A stretch of DNA of 64,000 nt, from assembly GCA_025174535.1 (NCBI GenBank), contig JALBUN010000048.1:806001-870000 (forward strand), in the 5' to 3' direction. Under the pieces are notes generated by a model, which worked only from the letters and a program-made list of their open reading frames with translations, was not told the DNA's origin and did no database searches. Within the stretch, counting starts at the first letter, position 1. Each line of letters opens with the position of its first letter. Position numbers and translations under genes: made by a program. This document shows, piece after piece, positions 33,592-44,652 of this stretch. The DNA comes from Cantharellus purpuraceus (lineage: Eukaryota; Basidiomycota; Agaricomycetes; Cantharellales; Hydnaceae).

Positions 33592-35706
33592 TCATCGTCT
33601 GCCTGCGCGGTGTTTCCTTTGGTTTCGTCTACGCTCAGCTTCCTCTTCTTTCGCTCTTGCACTTCGATTCCTAGGATCGATGACCTCGTAGTCCCTCTCT
33701 GCGCGCTCGGTTTCTGCCCCATCATCCTTAGGAAAATGAAGTTTATGCGTTAACCAAGTCCTGTCGTTGTCAACCTCAACTCCCTCCTCTTCTGTGTTAC
33801 CTGTATAGTAGATCAGTGAGTCCCAAGCTGAAAAATCTGGCATGTCCCTCACCCTCCGTATCGCCTGTCTCATTTTGAATGGGGGATTGGGGTGCAGAGT
33901 TCTTGAGGTGGCCTTTAAAACTGTTCAACGCGGCTAGGATATCACTTTCGTCCTTTCGCTTCTTCCTGCCATCCTTATCTCTCTCCACTTTGCGAGTTGT
34001 GTACTTCGCCATTTCAGCTTCTAGATAAGATGCCCCCTTTCCCTTAACTTTCTTGTTATTGCGCTGCTCATCATCGTCAGAGCCACTTTCTAACGCCCCA
34101 CGTTTCTGGTTCAGTTTGCGAATGGACGCTTCCATTCGCGCTATTTCTGCTTGACGACGTTCACTTCATTTACAGTCAGAGGGAATAATGACAATTAGGC
34201 AATCAATGGCACCTCTCGGATGACCGCTCTTTGGCATGTTTCTGACGTATGTTCGATAGATCCATTTCCTGCCTTTGTGCTTCCTGCGTGCATGATTAAA
34301 TAACGATGACTCAGCGTTGGTCAAACCTACTTTTGGTCTATCTTTTGCAACTGCCTTAGGCTTCAAAGACGAAAGTCCGGGTTGTGAAATCGACTCTGGG
34401 ACAGTTATTGGAGGAACGTCGGCCTGTATTACTGTGACAATATGCTGAGTGTTAGAACTGACATACATCAATGCAACAAAATCGCTCACGGTCTGGTCTT
34501 GTAATGCTCTTCTTTTTGAACGATTGCTCTTGCTCGTCTTCCTGTTCCGCATCTTGACCGAAGGATAGAAGTTTTGTGTTCCTGTCGAGGATACTTGAGT
34601 AAAGAGGAATGCAATAGAGTACCGATTCCGACTTTTTGACACTCTTTCTGCGTGCTGCCTCTTCTCGTTCTCGGATGCCTTGCTCTCTCGCAAGCTGCTG
34701 GGCCCGCTTTTCTGCAGCGGTGATCCGGGGCACAATATCGTCAAAAGGATTGTCTAGAATTTTGACAGTCCGTATTTTGGGGGGACTGTGCAACTTATGA
34801 ACCTCGAAATGTCTGAAGAAATCAGATTAACATACTATACAGGTCGTTCTCCATCAAGTTCTAGTAGAAGAGTAAGCAAATATTGGAAGTAGAGGCACAC
34901 ATCATTACCTAGTTGTCCTATTTTCAAAACATCTAGAAAGATAAACAGTAAGCGTAACACTTTCTCCCAATATTTCTTTACATCAATAGTTGGAAACATA
35001 CTGAAAAAGGTATCCCCGACACACCGACCGAAAAGCGTGTGTTTTCCGTGGAGCTCGTCCGCCCGATCTACCCAAAAAATGAATAATTAAAGAAAACAGA
35101 GACAATCACGATCTTGAAGTCTCGCTTCGCCATGTACACGCACCGAGGGTAATAAAGAACTGATGAGAAGGACAGCATATCAGTGTGATTGACCGTACGC
35201 CTACTCTCGGAGCATTATAACGCACTTGTGAATCGTTTGTATTTTTTATGCCGTTGTTTGCCATCCCAACAAGGCCACGATGGGTAAACCGGAGTCGAGG
35301 GTGAATCTCGTCATCGAAGGGTTCTGTTCAAAGTTTGTTAAAGCCCAACGTTTCACGTTTATTCGATAATCTACCCACCTCCGTAGAACGACTCGCCGCC
35401 ACCACCAGTGCCTGTACGGTCACCAGTCTGGACAAGAAAATCGGGAACAACCCGGTGGAATATTACGCCATCATAATAACCTTCAACCATGTTGCTGTTA
35501 TGTCGTTAGTATCCCGGCAGTGAGCAATTATGCATACCCTCAAGAGCAAGAGCAACGAAATTTCGACATGCTTTGGGTGTTTCCTAAGAACAATTCAGAA
35601 GTAAACGCAAAACACAAATGAACACACACACATTTGCCCATAGCTCAATCTCAATATCTCCAACGCTTGTAACGATCAGCACGCGTCCTTTGGTTGGTAG
35701 AGACAT
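33592..35706 (-). CDS. CWC27: Spliceosome-associated cyclophilin CWC27
   Basis: Peptidyl-prolyl isomerase-like protein of the activated spliceosome. The start [20 protein letters not shown] at 35706 leads into [16 protein letters not shown], then [20 protein letters not shown] and RTGTGGGG. The cyclophilin domain continues [40 protein letters not shown] and [15 protein letters not shown], and closes with [20 protein letters not shown]. In the ELHG motif Glu takes the place of the Trp/His of active cyclophilins, which in human CWC27 is linked to loss of isomerase activity. The C-terminal half is charged and coiled-coil-like ([47 protein letters not shown]) and ends HKRH-type basic, at 33592. 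About ten introns. Confidence 0.93.
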
Positions 35707-36270
35707 TGGCCGTGGGAAAATCCTATTAACGCTTGAGATTTAGATCTCAGAACCTCGAGCGCTAGCCATTCAGTCCATGCTCTAGCTGCCTTGCACGCCT
35801 ATATGCTTTTTGTTGAAATTATCTGGATGGGCATATTCTGTCAAAGAACACGCCCTTATAACTAGTATATATCAGAAAGCTCGCCAGCAACTTTGAGGAC
35901 CAGGAGGGAGTTAGCTCATGCGAAGAACATGCTTACATTTTCAATATGAATAAAACCTTTATCACTCTCTTCATGACATTTCTAGGTCATATATCCGAGT
36001 GCGTGTTGATGTGGATAAGGTTCCATGTTGGAGAATAATATGCAAATCCTTTTTGACCTGTAATATTGATTAATTGATTTACTCAAAATTCAACACGATT
36101 TTCTGCAACCCGAAGTATCATCGGTGATCTACCGTTGGTGTATCAGCGCTTAAGCCAACCCGCCTTGATGATCATTTTACTGGTTCTGGCTTTGAGATGC
36201 CGTGAGACTATCTAAGTATGACCGGACCCAACTCAAGTATTTCCGTGTTCTTATCGACAAAGAAGTTCCA
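35707..36270. promoter_or_regulatory. Divergent promoter region CWC27 / fRMsr
   Basis: About 560 bp between divergent start codons. A 6-bp inverted repeat TGAGAT/ATCTCA sits at 35734-35749, but a tRNA fold could not be supported. No other gene. Confidence 0.45.
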
Positions 36271-36966
36271 ATGCCGCATGCTGACACTTCCTTGGTTCCT
36301 CCTGAAATCCAAACAAAGGAAGCATTTTATCAGCACGTATCGTTGCAGTTGAAATCTCTGTTGGACGGACAGCGAAACTGGGTATGCCGAACGTGATTCA
36401 CCCGTCTGTTCACAGCTCTTCATGGGACTTCTGCCTTAGATATCAAACCTCTCAAATGCTGCTTCGCTGTTGTATCACTCGTTCCTATCATTTCCTACTC
36501 ACTTTGGCTCCGGCGAGAGAGGGGTGAACTGGGCTGGTGAGACCATCTTGTTCGCGGGATATCAGAAGCTTCTCAACATTTCGTAGGATTTTATATTGAA
36601 GCCTCACGGTTTCCTAATTCACCTAGTGATCAAAAGAAAACTGATGGCCAACTGCTACTTGGCCCTTTTGCTGGGAAACCCGCTTGCCAATTCATCCGTG
36701 CCCAGCCGGGGAAAGGCGTCTGCGCGGATGCCTTTGTTTCTCAAAAAACATTAATAGTGGAAGATATCGAATCATATCCGGGCCACATTGCATGTGATGG
36801 GGAAACGAAGAGTGAGATTGTTCTGCCCATCATACATGATGGCCATGCAATCGGAGTTTTGGACCTTGATTGTCTCGCCTATGGCGGATTCTCAAAGGAA
36901 GACCAAGCAGGACTGGAGGGCGTTGTGAAAATTATTATTAATTCATGCGACTGGCATATCCAATGA
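36271..36966 (+). CDS. Free methionine-(R)-sulfoxide reductase, GAF domain
   Basis: Homologue of yeast YKL069W (fRMsr). It reduces free methionine-R-sulfoxide with thioredoxin. Three exons: MPHADTSLVPPEIQTKEAFY to QRNW, then ISNLSNAASLLYHSFLSFPT to RGVNWAG, then FYIEASRFPNSP onward. The catalytic Cys set is intact: ACQFI, GKGVCADAF and GHIACDGETKSEIVLP, each in its conserved place. The end is YGGFSKEDQAGLEGVVKII to SCDW, with the stop at 36964-36966. About 190 residues, as usual. The stop codon is only 40 bp from the stop of the convergent CysRS gene. Confidence 0.93.
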
Positions 36967-37006
36967 AACGTGTAGAATATTCTCGGAGGCTATTACTGCA
37001 ATCTAG

Positions 37007-40000
37007 CTAAGAGTCGCCTTCCTCCTGCCGCCACACCTTCCACTCCGAATGTAACTTCTGTTGCAACTCCCACTCCTTGATAAGCTTTTTGCGTCGGCTT
37101 TTGGCCACTTCCGCCCCCTCTCCATCAGTAAGTGGGATACCCTTGTCATCCCAACTTCCATACATACCCTCATCCGTATGAGGCGGTTTAAATATATCTT
37201 CCGGAGGTATCTTTCCTTTTTCTAACTTGGCGCGTCTCTTCTCCCGTTCAGCTTCAATAGCGGCCGCTTTCTTGGCCATCTTTGCTTCAGCGGCTGCAAT
37301 TTTTTCATCGCGTAATCGTATCAACGTCGTTGCTGGGACCAGCTTAACAAGTGCACGCCCATCTGAATGAATACATGATCAGTGACACTCCCGGGATATG
37401 CAGAGGATTACACGCCTTCTTGATCATCTAGAGCCACACCCAAAGAAACCATATCCGTATCTCGGAACTTGTCGCAGAACTCCAAAACCTGCTTTGGTGG
37501 AGCTTCGGACATGGCTAAACGTCGCACATTATCCCGGAAGGAAGAAAACGCCCTTAGGTAAGGCATAAGGACGTCCTCTCGCTGAATATACGTGACTCTA
37601 GTGCAATGCAAGTATAAGAAACAAAGATTACTTACGTCAGTATGTGGATTCTCTCCCTCAGGGACACTCTCACCCCAACCAAAGGCACCCTCAACCTGAT
37701 GACCTTCTCCAAGACCGAACATACGCAACATTTTACCCACCCAGTGGGCGATGCTTTCTAGCACGCCCACATTTGCTTTACCTGAAGCCTGCGTGATGTA
37801 AATGTTCGCCCGAGACACAAGCTTCGATAGAATATCCAGGGCTTGCGGCGTATTGAACGAGTCGCAAAGTGCGGCACGAAAGGCCGACTGGGCATTCACA
37901 AGCCTAAGTAGATGTAATCCTGCCATAAGTATCATTTCATAGAGATAATATGATAGACTCACGCATCTGCGAGGTCACGTTCTGTAGCTTTGTAGATACT
38001 GCGATAATTCTTATCAGCGGCCGCCTGGGCACCTAATGCCTTTACAATCGCAAAAAAATTCTAAACAAGAATCGGTTAGTACCATTCGAAGTCTCCTGTC
38101 TCGCCCGATATTCACATTGAATGTGGTCTCTAATGTTCGCACTTCACCTTTCATAGTTGACTCCTGGAAGTCGACCTTGGTGTTCCACAACACTAGCAGG
38201 AATGCCAAGCGTAGTTGCCGTGCAGTGTACTTGCGAAGGATTTCCTAAAGAAAACAGGCAATTAGCACCTCTGGTCGATAGTTTGCTCCATGTTTCCAAA
38301 GCGCATACATCAATGGTAATGAAATTTTTAAGCGACTTGCTCATCTTCAGGCCTTCGATATGCAAGTGACCAGTGTGGAGGAAGTAGTTTACCCACTGCC
38401 TGCAATCATGGTATGCCTGTACAATGATGAGCCCTCAACAGTAATGTGGTGTCTGATGGCGCTTGCCTCTGATTGCGCGATCTCGTTGTCATGATGAGGA
38501 AACGCGAGGTCACTTCCACCAGAGTGGATGTCCATATTCTCCCCAAGCACCTCGGAAGCCATTACGGAACATTCAATATGCCAGCCTGGTCGTCCTGGTC
38601 CCCAGACAGAGGGCCAGGAAGGTTCCCCTGCTTTCGATGCCTTCCACAAAGCAAAATCCGCTTCATAACGTGAGGATGATTGTGAAAGAGCACCTGAATT
38701 AAAGACATGATTAAATGGATGCATCGTCAGGACGAAGTTGACGACACACCTTCACCCTCCTGCAAAAGCGTACGATTGCCTTTGCTCCAAGGTTCCAGCT
38801 TTAGGTAAACATGCTTCCACTCGGCTTTCTTGCCGGTGCTAGTATGGCCCTGCCCATTATCAAATGCACGGGTGTCGAAATATACGGAGCCATCAAGCTC
38901 ATATGCGTAGCCACGCTCCACCAACTTTTTCACAAAGTCCACGATTTCTGGGACATACCTGCAAATTACTTGTGAGTCCAACAGGCGGCCTATCTTGGAT
39001 ACAAGAGTTCCTCACTCAGTGACTCTCGTCAGAGTGTCAGGTGGAAGCACATGCAATCGCTTCATGTCCTTCATGAATTCTGCTTCCCAGTATGACGCAT
39101 GCAATCTGGGTATGGTTGTGTCAGTCACAGAATGTCCATACTATAAGAAATGATGAGATAGAGAACGGAAGATGGTAAAACGAGCGTGCCTGGGCGTCCA
39201 AAGACAGTGCCAAGATGTCCCGTGATGCCTCAATAAGTTTGTGAGCTTCTGCTTCAGAATTAGGGTCGGAGGGATCATGAGATGATGCATAAGCAGATGC
39301 TCGTTTGAGAGCGTCGTGTGTCGTGCGCTACGTCCATATCATTGTCAGAATTTGCCAATATCCAGACTGTGGTGGGAGATTCACAAGCAACAACACGTAC
39401 TAAAGAAGTTAGATGCATCCCAAATTTCTCATCTCTCGCGATGCAAGCCGACTTCCATTCACTGTCACTGTCAGCAAGTGTTATAATACTTTCCCAAGCC
39501 TTCTCCTCCTGTCCCTCAACAGGCTTTGTGTCGTCAGATAAGCCATTTCCCAGCTGTGAACGAAGATATGAAGCCCAGCTGGTCCGAACTTGGTCGAGAA
39601 GCAGGGGTGTGAGAGATATCGTACGCGATACTAGCTCTTGAAGGAGGTGACTTCGCCGTGCCCTCTGAATGATCTAAGAACTACAGTTGGGTGTGTTAGG
39701 TACACAGAAAGGAGGGGCCAAAAGCTAACCTTGTCATCTATATCTGTGATGTTCATTACGAAGTGAACGTCATAGCCGAAATAGTCGACCAAAACGCGTC
39801 GGATAATATCCTGTGTTACGTAGTTTCTTTGTGAGATATCATATTAGCTTGTAGTATATGGCGCACAAAGGACACAGTTTACCGGGCATGACCCATGTGT
39901 GATGCATCATAGACGGTCGGACCACAATTATACCACTTGACGTGTCGGCCGTTTTGAGGGACAAACAGCGTCTGGAGCGCGCGCCGATGTTAGACACGTA

Positions 40001-40218
40001 TTATAGCAGGTTGCAGAGTAGCCCACCTTTGTACGAGTAAGCGAGTTGTATATTTTGAGAACAGGTTCTTCGATCGCAGGGGTTGGAGGTAGCCATTCTG
40101 GCTGCTGTTTCGACATTTTGTGAGATTTTGCGATGCTCCTCGACTGCGAGCACGTGTGTCGACTGTCAAGAATGAGAGAACGGGAAAGATTCGAATACCA
40201 GGAACGAGCCCAGCGCAT
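37007..40218 (-). CDS. CRS1: Cysteinyl-tRNA synthetase, possibly dual cytosolic/mitochondrial
   Basis: Class I synthetase charging tRNA-Cys. The core starts [20 protein letters not shown] at 40116. The HIGH-type motif is in [20 protein letters not shown]. Next come [38 protein letters not shown] and [20 protein letters not shown] with the zinc/His residues. The KMSKS loop is exact in [15 protein letters not shown]. The C-terminus has a charged extension ([20 protein letters not shown], then [20 protein letters not shown]), typical of eukaryotic cytosolic CysRS, ending at 37007. I give 40218 as the outer limit: an in-frame ATG there adds 34 residues ([20 protein letters not shown] and on), rich in Arg and Ser, resembling a mitochondrial presequence. 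The cytosolic form would start at 40116. About eight to ten introns. Confidence 0.92.
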
Positions 40219-40376
40219 ACACTGGTGACTCGACAAACCTTACAATATTTGGTCGGAAAGTCAAACCGGACTTTAGACGCTTGTAATCATTGAATGTATT
40301 TCCTTTCTCATGTGCTTGACCTCGTTCTACTCGTTCTAGTGACATGGCTGCATATTGAGGGAAGTCGATGGAGTCC

Positions 40377-40700
40377 CTAAACCCTCCATGCTGCCTCACG
40401 TCCACCTTCGGGGGAGTTTGACCTGCAGAAGCCTAAATAGGCACTCGACTCTATGCTTATCTGACAGCTGTGCATCTTGGGACGTAGAATCACTCTCCAC
40501 ACTGTACTGAGGTGATCTTCCAACGTCTTCGGCGGGACCTGAAGACTGCGGATGGTCTTGACTAGCGCTGCGGGGTCTACTGTGTCTTTCGTACACTCGT
40601 ACCAGCTCTCGTACCTCATCAAGCGACTCAGGAAGTCCGTTACGTCCGAATCTGTGTGTAAGTAAAGAAGGTCGCTTAAGGGCAACATCATCATAATCAT
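40377..40700 (-). CDS. Unassigned small open frame
   Basis: 107-codon frame starting MIMMMLPLSDLLYLHTDSDV and continuing RLMRYESWYECTKDTVDPAA and SLQVPPKTLEDHLSTVWR. The amphipathic spacing looks more protein-like than most chance frames here, but I recognise no family. It could be a fragment of a larger decayed gene. The second half (SPEGGREAAWRV) loses this character. Low confidence. Confidence 0.3.
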   Translation of the reverse strand: MIMMMLPLSDLLYLHTDSDVTDFLSRLMRYESWYECTKDTVDPAALVKTIRSLQVPPKTLEDHLSTVWRVILRPKMHSCQISIESSAYLGFCRSNSPEGGREAAWRV

Positions 40701-41013
40701 ATCCGAAGACGGGTTCTTAATGAGGGACCTTTGGCTCGAGAAGTAATCGATTGATCCGTCAGATCTTGGTGGTTGTTTGACTCTTTGTTAGGAGGACCCC
40801 CCCCCGTGGCCTTAAACGCTCCCGAGAAGTTCGTGTGGCGTGTTTTGATCGTCTTTGAAAAGTCCCCGGATTCAAGCGCTCACTCAACAACACTGGCAAT
40901 ACACCTGCCATTCTGGTACTAGGGACATATATAAGGCCCACGAAAGCTGTGTGGCATCCTCATCTCTTCCCACAGTTGTGTTCCGTCGGTCGTATCGTCA
41001 CACTTCATTTGCC

Positions 41014-41427
41014 ATGTCTTCGCCTCAGTGTTCTCTATCTATCCCATTCCAAATGATGAGTGGTGTCCCTTTTCCAACCTACCAAGACAGTCCTACGTCG
41101 AGGCCCGCCCAGCAGATCAAGATTTTACGTTTCCCCTCGATGCCGCCTCTTCATCTTCCGCATATATCTCGTCCGCAAATGATATGGCGACAGACCGGGT
41201 CAACTAAAGTAAAATTCAAGTGCTCTTCTGGCCCATTGAGGAAGACTCACCCGATTCTGGCAACTTGCACGAATCAACGCCGTGGAACCATTAAACATCG
41301 CGATGTATATGTCTGTTCGGATGCTGTAAACGCACCACGGCTTGTAGCCCTTACACGGGCTGCCATGGATGGACAAGTTCAGTGCTGGGGTGGGAATGCA
41401 TTAGTTGACGAGTCGTACGTTGACTGA
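41014..41427 (+). CDS. Unassigned small open frame
   Basis: 137-codon frame from the ATG at 41014 (MSSPQCSLSIPFQMMSGVPF), ending at 41427. No motif known to me. A different frame of the same DNA (41036-41204) reads a Ser/Asp-rich peptide with FTFPLDAASSSS, so the true frame, if there is a gene, is unclear. No CAAX end is seen. Candidate only. Confidence 0.25.
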   Translation: MSSPQCSLSIPFQMMSGVPFPTYQDSPTSRPAQQIKILRFPSMPPLHLPHISRPQMIWRQTGSTKVKFKCSSGPLRKTHPILATCTNQRRGTIKHRDVYVCSDAVNAPRLVALTRAAMDGQVQCWGGNALVDESYVD

Positions 41428-42277
41428 CATTCTCGCTGCTTTCTTTGTATCAACCAACGTCTGTAACTACAGATGGTCTTACACTATTCAACAATGCAAG
41501 ACCAATCATGGGAGCTGCTTCAAGGTTTCTGTGAATCACTTTAGGCTTCAGCTCAGTCATTGGTGGCTTATTCACTCCTTATACCAGGTCAAATACACAG
41601 GTGTAGTTGCTCGATGCGACAGACCCGATCCTCACTATCCAGTGGCTCTCGAAGCGGCCAGAAGCATCCCTGGCCTGATGACCGTTATTTCTAGAGAGTG
41701 ATTGTTCGCTCTTTATGGCCTCTCTCACTTTGCAAGTGACAACTACCATCTTATCCTCAAAAGACATCTTCCATGATCACAAGAGACCCTAGATGCCTGG
41801 TTCCTCACACTCCCCTTTCTTGCATTAGGGTTATTGCTTACACGAACACTAGACTTGGACGTCAATCACTAGATAGGATTGGAAGTCATTGTGTACTTGT
41901 TAGTTGTATGTATATGTATTCTAGTATCTTGTATTCAAGTCCGTTTTGCATTTGTGCTTAAAATTTCCTAGTGTCATGTTTGTCCATTGACAATACAGCA
42001 ATACACAAGCTTAGCAGGGTAGATCAGTTTCTCATTGCCGTAAGTAGATAAGAACCCGTTGGAAGGGGGGGACTCACGCTGGGGGAGTGAGCAGAATCGA
42101 AAGGTTGAATAAGAATGACACTAGAGCCCAGTCCTTGGCAAGAGAGGTCACCGGTCACATAGTGACTGTGTGACAACATCCTGCAGGCAAGTATGGTACT
42201 CGTTAATTTCGCCTTTCGTTTGGCTTAAACCTAACCGCGCCTCCCAAAATATATTTATCAGGAGGCCCCTGCTGCCC
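41428..42277. other. Intergenic, 850 bp
   Basis: Promoter side of the TMEM170-like gene. Short open frames near 41405-41961 have no motif. No repeat or RNA gene recognised. Confidence 0.45.
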
Positions 42278-43119
42278 ATGAACTCAACCCGTCCAAGATT
42301 TCCTTCATTGTACCATCCCCATTTCGAGCTTGACCCTAGCCGTCGCTTCCCTACTCAGCCAAACGGACAGTATCTTGAAAATGCCGGTGGTCTGTATTCC
42401 TATGCTGCTTTAACTATACTATTGACCAATAACTCCCTGAAGATGTTTATGTCTTTACGCTCTATTGGACCCTCATCCTCTACGCCCCTCTCTTCCTTAT
42501 AACCGGTGCCTGCGCCTCTATTGTCTTGGCCTTCGAACCGCTGAGACGGATTCGTACTGGCGGCTCACTAGCATTTAATGGTCGGGCTCAAAACATGTTG
42601 ATTAATGCGCCTCGAAAGCGGTCCGTAGCCTACGGAGCCGTTGTTTTCTTTGCGTACATTATCGTTGGAACGTGGCTGACCGTTTTTGGGAGCACTGTTG
42701 TGGGATTTCTCATTGCAGCTGTATACGAATCAGGAAGATTTCGGGTCTCAACGTGCGTGTTTACTCTCACAATGCATCATCCCCCTCCATGATGCTGAAC
42801 ATGCTTCATTGCGCATAGATGGGTCCCCTTTATCTGGGCTTTACTACAGACCCTCGTTGCTTTGACCGGGTTTGTACTCGTGTGTCCTAAAATATTTTTT
42901 TTCCAACTGAAATCACACTCCAGCATGTGCTCATCAATCATCGACATCATATAACACACGTGCTTAGGTTAGTCCTTCAGTCTGGCTATCCTTTCATTGC
43001 TGTTGACATGTTTTCAAGTATGTACACGCACACGCGCATGGTCTTGCTATATTGGTTTTATCTGTATACAGCTCCACATTCATATATTAGTCAGTCTATC
43101 ATCAAATCGGGTAGTATAG
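42278..43119 (+). CDS. TMEM170-like multi-pass membrane protein
   Basis: Small membrane protein related to the TMEM170 family, linked in animals to ER and nuclear envelope shape. The start MNSTRPRFPSLYHPHFELDP leads to GQYLENAG. A 53-nt intron (42390-42442, GTCTGT..TGAAG) then joins DVYVFTLYWTLILYAPLFLI, and this splice is needed because the unspliced frame runs out of phase at this point. The chain continues SVAYGAVVFFAYIIVGTWLT, VFGSTVVGFLIAAVYESGRF, then over an intron WVPFIWALLQTLVALTG, and over another LVLQSGYPFIAVDMFSS. Four hydrophobic helices result. The last splice and the stop near 43119 are uncertain: reading through would end at 43133. Confidence 0.78.
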
Positions 43120-43180
43120 ATATCCTCCTTTGAAGCATCCTTCAAGACGACAAGCATTAGTGCAGTACAACCATAATCCC

Positions 43181-44176
43181 TCAAATCCCCGCTTCAACAT
43201 TTGCTTCCTTAATTTTAGCTTCAATTTCATCCTCGTTGATCGCTTTTCTTTCTCGGAGCCAGCTCTTGAGGACACAGTTTCCTTTAGCACCATGACCTTT
43301 ACAGCCATTGCAATTTCTCCCATGATGGATCATCAGCACATGTAGACCGTACTTGAGTTCCCCCGGTATCCTTACGTCCAGGTGAGCTTGGGCCATCACC
43401 CGATCTGTCTTGTTTGGTACCCACCCCAGCAAGTGGCTGAGCCTATAGACGTGTGTATCCACGGCAAAGCTTTCCCGTGCAAGGCAGAATAACAACACAC
43501 AAGACGCCGTTTTGGGCCCCACACCATCGTAACTTTGCAGTTCTTCCATGATCTGTGTGTTTGTCAGATCGGGAGAGGCGAGATGTTGCAGAGAATAAGA
43601 GCCGTGCTTTGCATGTATAGAACGAAGGATCGCCTGAATGGTCTTTGATTTCTTTTGCGCAAGCCCACCGTGCTTGATCGCTTCATACACCGCCGGTTGT
43701 GGAGCTTCTGCGATGGCGGCAAAATTGTTTCTTCCAAAGACTTCATCCAAATTTTTTTTGGCACGCGTGGAGTTGGCAGAGGACGTATTTTGAGACAAAA
43801 TTGTGCCGATGAGCGAGTCAAGGACGTTGGGAACGTTGCCGCATGTCGAAGCAGAATTAGCCGTGTCCGAAGGGGGTCGTCTAACAGACGAGCGCTCGAC
43901 GTGTGTTTGAGCGAGGAGTGAGTGTACCAATTGAGCTTCCTCGGGTGTTGGATGAGGGTAGTCAGGAAATGGCGATGCAGTGGCGTAGGTAGATAGAAGC
44001 TTGAGTTTCTTGGATTTATGCGGTAAATCTGGGGAAGGTGATGAACGATGCCTCTTCAGCGTTGATGGGATCTTTGGTCCATCTTCTTCAGGAAGATCAG
44101 AAAGGGGCGAGAGAGATGGTTCGCGTTTCATGGGCGAAGTCAGTTGGGGGAGGGGTCGTTCAGCGCTCTTGTGCAT
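43181..44176 (-). CDS. HhH-GPD superfamily DNA glycosylase (endonuclease III-like)
   Basis: Base-excision repair enzyme fold. Intron-free, 331 residues. The first about 75 residues are a basic disordered arm (KRHRSSPSPDLPHKSKKLKL). The core begins PHPTPEEAQLVHSLLAQTHV, then NVLDSLIGTILSQNTSSANS and GLAQKKSKTIQAILRSIHAK. The helix-hairpin-helix is ELQSYDGVGPKTASCVLLFC, with the Lys of GPKTAS at the Nth catalytic position, and the catalytic Asp follows in ESFAVDTHVYRLSHLLGWVP. The C-terminus has three Cys (CNGCKGHGAKGNC, C-x2-C-x8-C) instead of the canonical Fe-S loop C-x6-C-x2-C-x5-C. Convergent with the TMEM170-like gene (61 bp apart). The start could also be a Met 15 residues downstream. Confidence 0.9.
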   Translation of the reverse strand: MHKSAERPLPQLTSPMKREPSLSPLSDLPEEDGPKIPSTLKRHRSSPSPDLPHKSKKLKLLSTYATASPFPDYPHPTPEEAQLVHSLLAQTHVERSSVRRPPSDTANSASTCGNVPNVLDSLIGTILSQNTSSANSTRAKKNLDEVFGRNNFAAIAEAPQPAVYEAIKHGGLAQKKSKTIQAILRSIHAKHGSYSLQHLASPDLTNTQIMEELQSYDGVGPKTASCVLLFCLARESFAVDTHVYRLSHLLGWVPNKTDRVMAQAHLDVRIPGELKYGLHVLMIHHGRNCNGCKGHGAKGNCVLKSWLRERKAINEDEIEAKIKEANVEAGI

Positions 44177-44649
44177 GAGAATATGCGTAATCCTGGTATA
44201 GTGTAGGTACGGTAATTATATATAGGACATTGAGGGTGTAGGAAGAAAATATGAATGTGTTCACTGATGTTTAGCAAGACGGGCCGAAATGCAGCCCAGC
44301 TCCGACATTCCGAAGCCCAGTCAGCGCCTGTTGAGGCTGTTGAATATATATATGGGTCCACAAGACCAGACAGATTTTCAAATCTTGACTGTTGGATGTC
44401 TGGTGGGATATACTCAAAGCTGTCATGCGCTTCTTCATCCATATTACAACGCATGTTCATGGTAGTTTCCAAAGAAATCAATCAAAACCCGAATACTGTT
44501 GGATTATCAAGGCCGACGAAGACGGAACGTCGGAACCACAAAACACAACGACCGTAAACATACACGTACAAGGGCCGTGCATATGACTCCTTTTTTGTGT
44601 TTCAGTGCATCGACAAGATATAAGTCTTGTATTATTATACTAGCCACTT
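44177..44649. other. Intergenic, glycosylase promoter side
   Basis: About 470 bp between the glycosylase start and the left arm of the Gag palindrome. No gene supported. Confidence 0.45.
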
Positions 44650-44652
44650 CAG

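Noticed and set aside
35725..35810. tRNA-like stretch with a TGAGAT/ATCTCA stem upstream of CWC27
   Set aside because: The loop has the wrong size for an anticodon loop and no T-arm GGTTCRA box or acceptor stem pairs correctly.
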